From: JBOGEB01 sp050743125
GTDB taxonomy: Bacteria; Actinomycetota; Nitriliruptoria; Euzebyales; Egibacteraceae
Assembly (NCBI GenBank): GCA_050743125.1
Contig: JBOGEB010000239.1
Span: forward strand, 1-5,891
DNA: 5,891 nucleotides
Direction of reading: 5' to 3'
The position numbers and the translations under genes are program-made. Numbering within the stretch: position 1 is the first letter of the stretch; every line of letters starts with the position of its first letter. Below are positions 1 to 5,657 of the stretch, piece by piece. The notes beneath the pieces are model-generated. The model searched no databases, was not told the origin of the DNA, and saw nothing but the letters and a program-made list of their open reading frames with translations.

Positions 1-2115
1 GCCACGGCGCGGGAGTTGGCCGCGGAGGCGGTGGCCAGGCTCGGCCAGCAGCCGTTGTCGTTGCTGCTCAGCCTGGAGAGCCTGCGCCTGGTTTCAACGG
101 ACGAGGGCTACGCCAGCCTGCTCCAGGGGCTGCTGCATCCCGGTCACAACTCGTTGGCGCTGACCGGCCACACCGGCGCGGTCTGGGGGGTGGCGTTCAG
201 CCCGGACGGCAAAGTGATCGCCTCCGCCAGCGTCGACCGGACGGTGCGGCTGTGGGACGCCCGCACTGGCGCGCCGGTCGGCCAGCCGCTGGGCGGCCAC
301 ACCGCCGAGGTGTATGGGGTGGCGTTCAGCCCGGACGGCAAGACGATCGCCTCCGCCAGCGTCGACCGGACGGTGCGGTTGTGGGACGCGGCCACCGGCA
401 ACCCGGTCGGCCAGCCGCTGGGCGGCCACACCGGCGCGGTCTTTAGGGTGGCGTTCAGCCCGGACGGCAAGACGATCGCCTCCGCCAGCGAAGACCGCAC
501 GGTGCGGTTGTGGGACGCGGCCACCGGTGGACCGGTCGGCCAGCCGTTGACCGGCCATGCTGGCCAGGTCTATGGGGTGGCGTTCAGCCCGGACGGTAAG
601 ACGATCGTCTCCGCCAGCCGTGAACGCACGGTGCGGTTGTGGGACGCGGCCACCGGCGCGCCGGTCGGCCAGCCGCTGGGCGGCCACACCGGCGCGGTCT
701 TGGGGGTGGCGTTCAGCCCGGACAGCGCCACGATCGTCTCCGCCAGCGCCGACCGCACCGTGCGCCGGTGGGACGCCCGCACCGGCGCGCCGGTCGGCCA
801 GCCGTTGACCGGCCACACCGGCGCGGTCTTTAGGGTGGCGTTCAGCCCGGACGGCGCCACGATCGTCTCCGCCAGCGCCGACCGCACGGTGCGGTTGTGG
901 GACGCGGCCACCGGCAACCCGGTCGGCCAGCCGCTGGGCGGCCACACCGGCCAGGTTGGCTCGGTGGCGTTCAGCCCGGACGGCGCCACGATCGCCTCCG
1001 CCAGCGTCGACCAGACCGTGCGGCTGTGGGACGCGGCCACCGGCAACCCGGTCGGCCAGCCGTTGACCGGCCACACCGCCGAGGTCTATGGGGTGGCGTT
1101 CAGCCCGGACGGTAAGACGATCGTCTCCGCCAGCGTCGACCGCACCGTGCGCCGGTGGGACGCGGCCACCGGCACGCCGGTCGGCCAGCCGCTGGGCGGC
1201 CACACCGCCGAGGTCTATGGGGTGGCGTTCAGCCCGGACGGTAAGACGATCGTCTCCGCCAGCGTCGACCGCACCGTGCGCCGGTGGGACGCGGCCACCG
1301 GCGCCCCGGTCGGCCAGCCGCTGGGCGGCCACACCGGCCAGGTTGGCTCGGTGGCGTTCAGTCCGGACGGCGCCACGATCGTCTCCGCCAGCGCCGACCG
1401 CACCGTGCGGCTGTGGGACGCGGCCACCGGCGCGCCGGTCGGCCAACCCCTGACCGGCCACACCGGCCAGGTTGGCTCGGTGGCGTTCAGCCCGGACGGC
1501 GCCACGATCGCCTCCGCCAGCGCCGACAAGACGGTGCGCCGGTGGGACGCGGCCACCGGTGGACCGATGGGCCAACCCCTGACCGGCCACACCGCCGAGG
1601 TCTATGGGGTGGCGTTCAGCCCGGACGGCACCACGATCGTCTCCGCCAGCGTCGACCAGACGGTGCGCCGGTGGGACGCGGCCACCGGCGCGCCGGTCGG
1701 CCAGCCGTTGACCGGCCACGCTGGCGCGGTCTTGGGGGTGGCGTTCAGCCCGGACGGCGCCACGATCGCCTCCGCCAGCGTCGACCAGACCGTGCGGCTG
1801 TGGGACGCGGCCACCGGCGCGCCGGTCGGCCAGCCGTTGACCGGCCACACCGACGCGGTCTTGGGGGTGGCGTTCAGCCCGGACGGTGACACGATCGCCT
1901 CCGCCGGCGCCGACCGCACCGTGCGGCTGTGGCCGGCCACCATCGCCGGGTGGATCCGGCACGCCTGCACGCTGGCCGGACGCAATCTGGCACAACAGGA
2001 ATGGGACGAGTTCGTGGACCGCAACCGGCCGTACGTCCGAGCCTGCCCCGACCTGCCGTCCGGGCACGGCGCGCCTGCGAACGCGCCGGCAGCCACCTAC
2101 GCCCATCTCGGCTGA
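1..2115 (+). CDS. WD40-repeat protein, probable sensor region of a STAND/NLR-like ATPase (5' end outside window)
   Basis: The frame is open to the left edge, so this is the C-terminal 704 residues of a longer protein; the TTG at position 16 is internal. Residues about 4-30 (RELAAEAVARLGQQPLSLLL onwards) match the helical linker that joins the NTPase module to WD40 repeats in actinobacterial STAND proteins. Residues 54-644 hold 14 WD40 repeats of exactly 43 residues, consistent with two seven-bladed propellers. His4, Ser22 and Trp32 of the repeat are kept in all 14; Asp26 is Glu in repeat 4. Residues 645-704 form a non-repeat tail with AGRNLAQQEW and two Cys, a recognisable end of this family. 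In the family, WD40 repeats sense a ligand and release the NTPase for oligomerisation. No ATPase or effector domain is visible here, so STAND membership is inferred from linker, tail and repeat style. A regulator gene converges on it from the right. Confidence 0.93.
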   Translation, partial: ATARELAAEAVARLGQQPLSLLLSLESLRLVSTDEGYASLLQGLLHPGHNSLALTGHTGAVWGVAFSPDGKVIASASVDRTVRLWDARTGAPVGQPLGGHTAEVYGVAFSPDGKTIASASVDRTVRLWDAATGNPVGQPLGGHTGAVFRVAFSPDGKTIASASEDRTVRLWDAATGGPVGQPLTGHAGQVYGVAFSPDGKTIVSASRERTVRLWDAATGAPVGQPLGGHTGAVLGVAFSPDSATIVSASADRTVRRWDARTGAPVGQPLTGHTGAVFRVAFSPDGATIVSASADRTVRLWDAATGNPVGQPLGGHTGQVGSVAFSPDGATIASASVDQTVRLWDAATGNPVGQPLTGHTAEVYGVAFSPDGKTIVSASVDRTVRRWDAATGTPVGQPLGGHTAEVYGVAFSPDGKTIVSASVDRTVRRWDAATGAPVGQPLGGHTGQVGSVAFSPDGATIVSASADRTVRLWDAATGAPVGQPLTGHTGQVGSVAFSPDGATIASASADKTVRRWDAATGGPMGQPLTGHTAEVYGVAFSPDGTTIVSASVDQTVRRWDAATGAPVGQPLTGHAGAVLGVAFSPDGATIASASVDQTVRLWDAATGAPVGQPLTGHTDAVLGVAFSPDGDTIASAGADRTVRLWPATIAGWIRHACTLAGRNLAQQEWDEFVDRNRPYVRACPDLPSGHGAPANAPAATYAHLG
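160..1932 (+). repeat. Tandem 129-bp WD40-coding repeat, 13 full copies plus a partial 14th
   Basis: Repeats start at 160 and recur every 129 bp with no indel through 1836; the 14th (1837-1932) ends at its Trp, where WD becomes WP and the tail begins. Each unit codes LTGH/LGGH, then VAFSPDG, SAS-D-TVR-W and TG-PVGQP. Copies differ at a limited set of codons (repeat positions 2, 5, 6, 7, 9, 10, 18, 21, 25, 27, 31, 35, 38) and otherwise agree even at synonymous sites. The tract 1068-1173 in repeat 8 is identical to 1197-1302 in repeat 9 (106 bp). Such DNA-level similarity implies recent amplification or ongoing gene conversion. Confidence 0.97.
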
Positions 2116-2117
2116 GT
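2042..2117. repeat. Diverged left end of the duplicated block, copy A
   Basis: This stretch codes the last 24 residues of the WD40 protein and its stop. It matches 4163-4237 with substitutions at 2080 (A versus G) and 2102 (C versus A), plus GT versus C at 2116-2117. Homology stops abruptly to the left of 2042. It is therefore clearly less similar than the identical block directly to its right. Confidence 0.85.
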
Positions 2118-2261
2118 CAGGGCCAGGAGGGGGCTGTCCCAGGCCGCGCTGCTGACGCTCTGCTCGCACAAGCCTGCTTTTGCCGTCCGCTGTGGCCAAC
2201 GGGCAGGGCCCGCACCACGGGTTGCGGTCGGGTGATGACCGTTGGCTTGGGGGTGTCGTGC

Positions 2262-2282
2262 CGCGGTGATCGAGTCACCGCG
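2262..2282. terminator. Candidate bidirectional hairpin between convergent genes
   Basis: CGCGGTGA and TCACCGCG form a perfect 8-bp stem around the 5-nt loop TCGAG. It lies about 147 bp past the WD40 stop and 160 bp past the regulator stop, where a shared terminator for converging transcripts would fit. No U-tract follows on either strand, which is common in high-GC actinobacteria but leaves the role unproven. A related GGTAATC...GGTCACC motif sits immediately to the right. The hairpin is repeated in copy B. Confidence 0.4.
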
Positions 2283-2340
2283 TGGTGGTAATCGGGGTCA
2301 CCGGTTCTCGACAGGGCCGCCCGGTCAGGTGCCTGATCCG

Positions 2341-2434
2341 CTGCAGGGCCGGCTGGCGCGAGGGCGGTCTGTTCCGCGGACCGTCGAGGCGGTCTTGGCC
2401 ACGTACGACGCCGGCCGTGCAGCGGCTGTGCGTC
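2341..2434 (+). pseudogene. Decayed remnant of an HTH regulator gene, opposite strand to the intact regulator
   Basis: In the frame from 2341 the plus strand reads QGRLARG, then VEAVLATYDAG. This aligns with residues 45-67 of the intact regulator (AHRLARG ... VEEILATYDA) at 14 of 23 positions. After 2415 the similarity continues in the +1 frame as QRLC, matching residues 79-82 of the regulator. A segment equal to about ten codons is missing between the two, causing a frameshift. The fragment ends a few bases before the stop of the intact regulator and points the other way. It is too short and broken to function; it looks like the trace of an earlier regulator gene downstream of the WD40 gene. 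Confidence 0.6.
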
Positions 2435-2441
2435 AGGTCAA

Positions 2442-3977
2442 TCACCCAGGGCTGGGCGCGGGACGGGCGGCGCGGATGGAGCGGAGCTGCTCGGCGAGGT
2501 CACGGGCGGCCGGCAGGTCGCGGTGCCCGGGCGGCAGCGCCGCGAGGAACTCGCCGGCCTGCTGAAGGTTGGCCTCACGCTCTCGGTCGGCTCCGAGGGC
2601 GTCGGTGACCAGCCGGATGCCCTCGTCGGGCTGGTCCTGGCGGGCCAGGCAGACCGCCAGGTTGATCTGGGCGTGCGCCAGCTCGGGAGGCGACTGCAGC
2701 GCCGGCGGCGCTCCCTGGTACCAGGCGATCGCCTGCCGCGCGTGCGGCTCGGCGTCCTCGGGCTGCCCCAGCCACAACAGCGAGGCCCCCGTGTACAGCT
2801 CCAGATCTCCTGGGGTGAACACCCACCAGCCGTCGGGCTCCCCGATGCCCGGTTGGCTCGGCATCGCCCGTAGACCCCGCCGCAACGCCTCGAACACGTG
2901 GCCCAGGTCCCGCATCCGCGCGCAGGCCCGCGCCTCGCACCGGGCTGCCAGCCGGGCGTCCATGCCTCCGGTCGCGTAGCGCTGGCCGTCCTGGGCGTAA
3001 TCGAGCGCCGCGCGGAAATCTCCAGCCCACAAGGCCACGGTGCTTTGGTCGACCCGCACCCAGGCGAACAGGGTGTGGTCGCCGACCTCCCGGGCGAGCT
3101 GCTCGGCGGTGAGCAGGTGCGCGCGCGCGGCAGGGTAGCAGCCAAGGTCGGAGGACAGTGCCCCGAGCAGCAACGACAGCTGCCCGGCGACCCGGTGCAA
3201 TCCCCGCCGCTGACGCAGCGGCTGGGCGCCGTCGAGGAGCGCCTCGACCTCCTCCTGCTGGGCCAGAACCGAGCGGAAAAGCTTGCCCGGCGACGTCTGT
3301 TCGTAGGCCTGAGCGAAGCCTGTGACCCGCAGCTCGAGCTGCTCCAGCGTGGCCGGGCCGAGGTTGGACGCCCCCAGCTTGCGGCCCAGCCGCACCGACC
3401 CTTTGCCCGCACGGTCCAGCAGCGCGGCCAGGCCGGTCGCGCCGACCGCGCGGAAGAGCTCGACTCGGTTCGTGGTGGCCGTCTCCTCGCCTTCTGGCTG
3501 CACGTCCTGACCAGCGCCGCCGTGCTCGCCGGCTACGCCCGCGAGCGGCGCTGCCGGGGTGCCAGCGTACGCGGCAGGTGGCTCGCCGCCCGCCTCGCCG
3601 CCGGCCTCGCCGCTCGCAGGCTGGGTGTAGTCGTGGCCGTAGCCGAGCTGGTCTGGTCGGGTCCCGTACACGCGGCAGAGCCGGTCCAGATAGTCCTCGC
3701 CGGGGCGGATCGTCGGGTCGTGCTCCCAGGCGCACAGCCGTTGGCAGGTCAGCTTCGGACGCCACCCGCACCCGTCGGCGTCGTAGGTCGCCAAGATCTC
3801 CTCGACCGCCTGCGGGCGGGTCCAGCCCCGCGCGAGCCGGTGCGCCTTCAACCATGACACCCCGAACCGTTCGGCGATCGCCTCGACGATCTGGGGAATC
3901 GGCCAGCCCTGCGCCCGCCCGTGGGCGCGCAGCGCGGCGATCCTCTCGAGGTCGTCGAGGTCCTTCCTGGAGGCCAT
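2442..3977 (-). CDS. HTH transcriptional regulator with TPR-like C-terminal domain
   Basis: This 511-residue cytoplasmic protein begins MASRKDLDDLERI. The ATG at 3977 is chosen because GGAAGGA lies 5 nt upstream; a start 23 codons earlier has no ribosome binding site and would overlap the candidate promoter. Residues about 5-62 are helical and HTH-like (VEAIAERFGVSWLKAHRLARG). Residues 76-117 (QRLCAWEHDP ... YLDRLCRVYGTRPDQLGYGHDY) match the recognition and post-helix region of actinobacterial Xre-type regulators. A Gly/Pro/Glu-rich linker covers about 118-165. From about 170 to 505 the chain is alpha-helical with TPR-like helix pairs, such as LSLLLGALSSDLGCYPAARA and LAHAQINLAVCLARQDQPDE. 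In related regulators this part binds a peptide or other ligand. The gene converges with the WD40 gene. Its target and ligand cannot be read from sequence; autoregulation is plausible given the nearby palindromes. Confidence 0.88.
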   Translation of the reverse strand: MASRKDLDDLERIAALRAHGRAQGWPIPQIVEAIAERFGVSWLKAHRLARGWTRPQAVEEILATYDADGCGWRPKLTCQRLCAWEHDPTIRPGEDYLDRLCRVYGTRPDQLGYGHDYTQPASGEAGGEAGGEPPAAYAGTPAAPLAGVAGEHGGAGQDVQPEGEETATTNRVELFRAVGATGLAALLDRAGKGSVRLGRKLGASNLGPATLEQLELRVTGFAQAYEQTSPGKLFRSVLAQQEEVEALLDGAQPLRQRRGLHRVAGQLSLLLGALSSDLGCYPAARAHLLTAEQLAREVGDHTLFAWVRVDQSTVALWAGDFRAALDYAQDGQRYATGGMDARLAARCEARACARMRDLGHVFEALRRGLRAMPSQPGIGEPDGWWVFTPGDLELYTGASLLWLGQPEDAEPHARQAIAWYQGAPPALQSPPELAHAQINLAVCLARQDQPDEGIRLVTDALGADREREANLQQAGEFLAALPPGHRDLPAARDLAEQLRSIRAARPAPSPG

Positions 3978-4028
3978 CGCGGTCCTTCCGGCCGGCGCGG
4001 GGACTAGTGCAGCGTTGTGCGTCCGTGC

Positions 4029-4056
4029 ACGGTACGCCCATTCCATGACGTAGCAA
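4029..4056 (-). promoter_or_regulatory. Weak candidate promoter for the regulator
   Basis: On the minus strand TTGCTA (4056-4051) is followed after 16 bp by TACCGT (4034-4029). This would start transcription near 4022 and leave a leader of about 45 nt before the ATG at 3977. The match to the housekeeping consensus is modest. The perfect 10-bp palindrome CCGTGCACGG (4023-4032) overlaps the -10 element and could be an operator. Confidence 0.3.
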
Positions 4057-4080
4057 GCGTTTGGCCAGGGTGGTATCGAA

Positions 4081-4096
4081 ACCAGGTACTCCTGGT
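4081..4096. promoter_or_regulatory. Inverted repeat, candidate operator upstream of the regulator
   Basis: ACCAGG and CCTGGT flank the 4-bp spacer TACT, giving a perfect 6+6 dyad about 25 bp upstream of the candidate -35 element of the regulator. Size and placement suit a dimeric HTH protein, possibly the regulator itself. It lies outside the duplicated block, so copy B has no counterpart. Confidence 0.3.
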
Positions 4097-4114
4097 GCCG
4101 TCACGCGAGAAGTG

Positions 4115-4137
4115 CGGTTGCCGCAGCGCGGTAACCG
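4115..4137. promoter_or_regulatory. 10-bp-stem inverted repeat upstream of the regulator
   Basis: CGGTTGCCGC and GCGGTAACCG pair around the loop AGC; nine pairs are Watson-Crick and one is G-U in plus-strand RNA. No intact plus-strand gene ends just before it, so a terminator role has no obvious client. It may be an operator, or the leftover terminator of a lost gene. It sits in the unique segment between the two duplicated blocks. Confidence 0.3.
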
Positions 4138-4162
4138 GGTCGGGCGGGTCGTCGCCGGGCGT

Positions 4163-4236
4163 CCTGCCCCGACCTGCCGTCCGGGCACGGCGCGCCTGCG
4201 GACGCGCCGGCAGCCACCTACGACCATCTCGGCTGA
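4163..4236 (+). pseudogene. 3' fragment of a second WD40-repeat gene (last 24 codons)
   Basis: In the frame used by the WD40 gene this reads CPDLPSGHG ... ATYDHLG and stop, the end of the WD40 protein with two changes (Asn to Asp and Ala to Asp). The first base of its Cys codon is at 4165; upstream sequence is unrelated and contains no WD40 repeat. It is the stub of a second WD40 gene or of a slightly different allele of the same tail, carried with the duplicated block. It has no start and no function as a gene. Confidence 0.8.
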
Positions 4237-4237
4237 C
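4163..4237. repeat. Diverged left end of the duplicated block, copy B
   Basis: This is the counterpart of 2042-2117, one base shorter, with two substitutions and the GT-to-C difference just after the stop codon. These changes fall within about 38 bp, next to 1420 bp in which I find none. Confidence 0.85.
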
Positions 4238-4381
4238 CAGGGCCAGGAGGGGGCTGTCCCAGGCCGCGCTGCTGACGCTCTGCTCGCACAAGCCTGCTTT
4301 TGCCGTCCGCTGTGGCCAACGGGCAGGGCCCGCACCACGGGTTGCGGTCGGGTGATGACCGTTGGCTTGGGGGTGTCGTGC

Positions 4382-4402
4382 CGCGGTGATCGAGTCACCG
4401 CG
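4382..4402. terminator. Second copy of the convergent-gene hairpin
   Basis: This is the same perfect 8-bp stem CGCGGTGA/TCACCGCG with loop TCGAG as at 2262-2282. Here it lies between the WD40 3' stub and the truncated regulator copy. It shows no additional U-tract. Confidence 0.35.
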
Positions 4403-4460
4403 TGGTGGTAATCGGGGTCACCGGTTCTCGACAGGGCCGCCCGGTCAGGTGCCTGATCCG

Positions 4461-4554
4461 CTGCAGGGCCGGCTGGCGCGAGGGCGGTCTGTTCCGCGGA
4501 CCGTCGAGGCGGTCTTGGCCACGTACGACGCCGGCCGTGCAGCGGCTGTGCGTC
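4461..4554 (+). pseudogene. Second copy of the decayed HTH-regulator remnant
   Basis: Identical to the plus-strand remnant at 2341-2434, including its internal deletion and frameshift. The decay therefore came before the duplication or was copied by conversion. It is not expected to be expressed. Confidence 0.55.
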
Positions 4555-4561
4555 AGGTCAA

Positions 4562-5656
4562 TCACCCAGGGCTGGGCGCGGGACGGGCGGCGCGGATGGA
4601 GCGGAGCTGCTCGGCGAGGTCACGGGCGGCCGGCAGGTCGCGGTGCCCGGGCGGCAGCGCCGCGAGGAACTCGCCGGCCTGCTGAAGGTTGGCCTCACGC
4701 TCTCGGTCGGCTCCGAGGGCGTCGGTGACCAGCCGGATGCCCTCGTCGGGCTGGTCCTGGCGGGCCAGGCAGACCGCCAGGTTGATCTGGGCGTGCGCCA
4801 GCTCGGGAGGCGACTGCAGCGCCGGCGGCGCTCCCTGGTACCAGGCGATCGCCTGCCGCGCGTGCGGCTCGGCGTCCTCGGGCTGCCCCAGCCACAACAG
4901 CGAGGCCCCCGTGTACAGCTCCAGATCTCCTGGGGTGAACACCCACCAGCCGTCGGGCTCCCCGATGCCCGGTTGGCTCGGCATCGCCCGTAGACCCCGC
5001 CGCAACGCCTCGAACACGTGGCCCAGGTCCCGCATCCGCGCGCAGGCCCGCGCCTCGCACCGGGCTGCCAGCCGGGCGTCCATGCCTCCGGTCGCGTAGC
5101 GCTGGCCGTCCTGGGCGTAATCGAGCGCCGCGCGGAAATCTCCAGCCCACAAGGCCACGGTGCTTTGGTCGACCCGCACCCAGGCGAACAGGGTGTGGTC
5201 GCCGACCTCCCGGGCGAGCTGCTCGGCGGTGAGCAGGTGCGCGCGCGCGGCAGGGTAGCAGCCAAGGTCGGAGGACAGTGCCCCGAGCAGCAACGACAGC
5301 TGCCCGGCGACCCGGTGCAATCCCCGCCGCTGACGCAGCGGCTGGGCGCCGTCGAGGAGCGCCTCGACCTCCTCCTGCTGGGCCAGAACCGAGCGGAAAA
5401 GCTTGCCCGGCGACGTCTGTTCGTAGGCCTGAGCGAAGCCTGTGACCCGCAGCTCGAGCTGCTCCAGCGTGGCCGGGCCGAGGTTGGACGCCCCCAGCTT
5501 GCGGCCCAGCCGCACCGACCCTTTGCCCGCACGGTCCAGCAGCGCGGCCAGGCCGGTCGCGCCGACCGCGCGGAAGAGCTCGACTCGGTTCGTGGTGGCC
5601 GTCTCCTCGCCTTCTGGCTGCACGTCCTGACCAGCGCCGCCGTGCTCGCCGGCTAC
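4562..5656 (-). pseudogene. 5'-truncated copy of the HTH/TPR-like regulator
   Basis: Codons 148-511 of the intact regulator recur here without change, ending at the same stop, but everything before codon 148 (both DNA-binding segments and most of the linker) is missing. Upstream the frame stays open into unrelated DNA to an ATG at 5797, giving a nominal 411-residue protein. Its first ~47 residues are Cys/Gly-rich, unlike any regulator N-terminus, and overlap the plus-strand promoter and gene start. An ATG at 5732 also lacks a ribosome binding site. A truncated pseudogene is the simplest reading. If a start were used, the product would be the ligand-binding TPR-like domain alone. The unchanged sequence says the truncation is recent or the copy is homogenised with the intact gene. 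Confidence 0.8.
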
Positions 5657-5657
5657 G

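Larger units (their letters stand above)
2118..3537. repeat. 1420-bp direct repeat, copy A
   Basis: Reading both copies side by side, this block is identical to 4238-5657 at a constant offset of 2120. It spans most of the convergent intergenic region and codons 148-511 of the regulator. Identity ends at 3537, after which the sequences are unrelated. I see no transposase, terminal inverted repeats or obvious target-site duplication at the ends, so it looks like a segmental duplication and not an insertion sequence. Confidence 0.93.
4238..5657. repeat. 1420-bp direct repeat, copy B
   Basis: Identical, as read, to 2118-3537. It carries the convergent intergenic region, hairpin, HTH remnant and the 3' part of the regulator. 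The right-hand junction is at 5657/5658, where copy A continues into the regulator linker and HTH while copy B passes into an unrelated C-rich promoter region. Confidence 0.93.

Noticed and set aside
160..1932. CRISPR-like or non-coding tandem array
   Set aside because: The period is 129 bp with no unique spacers, and the repeats are continuous in-frame WD40 coding sequence.
94..2199. 701-codon open frame on the minus strand, antisense to the WD40 gene
   Set aside because: The unit is 129 bp, a multiple of three, so any frame free of stops in one repeat stays open through all. The translation is low-complexity Arg/Gly/Ala text with no family resemblance, while the plus strand gives textbook WD40 repeats.
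2242..2565. 107-codon plus-strand frame, repeated at 4362-4685
   Set aside because: Only about 25 residues resemble the regulator HTH. The rest overlaps the antisense of the regulator's 3' end and has no ribosome binding site. It is recorded as a remnant instead of a gene.
3978..4046. Regulator starting 23 codons upstream at 4046
   Set aside because: No ribosome binding site precedes that ATG and the extension would overlap the candidate -35 element. GGAAGGA sits correctly before the ATG at 3977.
2575..4398. 607-codon minus-strand frame overlapping the regulator
   Set aside because: It is Arg/Ala/Gly-rich shadow coding from high-GC third positions of the regulator, with no domain signal, and it runs through the regulator's promoter region.
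4017..4411. Overlapping plus-strand frames between the regulator and the second block
   Set aside because: They are Arg/Pro/Ala-rich, read partly out of frame through the WD40 tail stub, and lack start signals. A short GLSQAALLTL-like string recalls Xre proteins but is too brief to support a call.
2118..5657. Composite transposon or insertion-sequence origin for the direct repeats
   Set aside because: No transposase gene, terminal inverted repeats or target duplication is visible in or around the repeats; they consist of gene ends and intergenic DNA.
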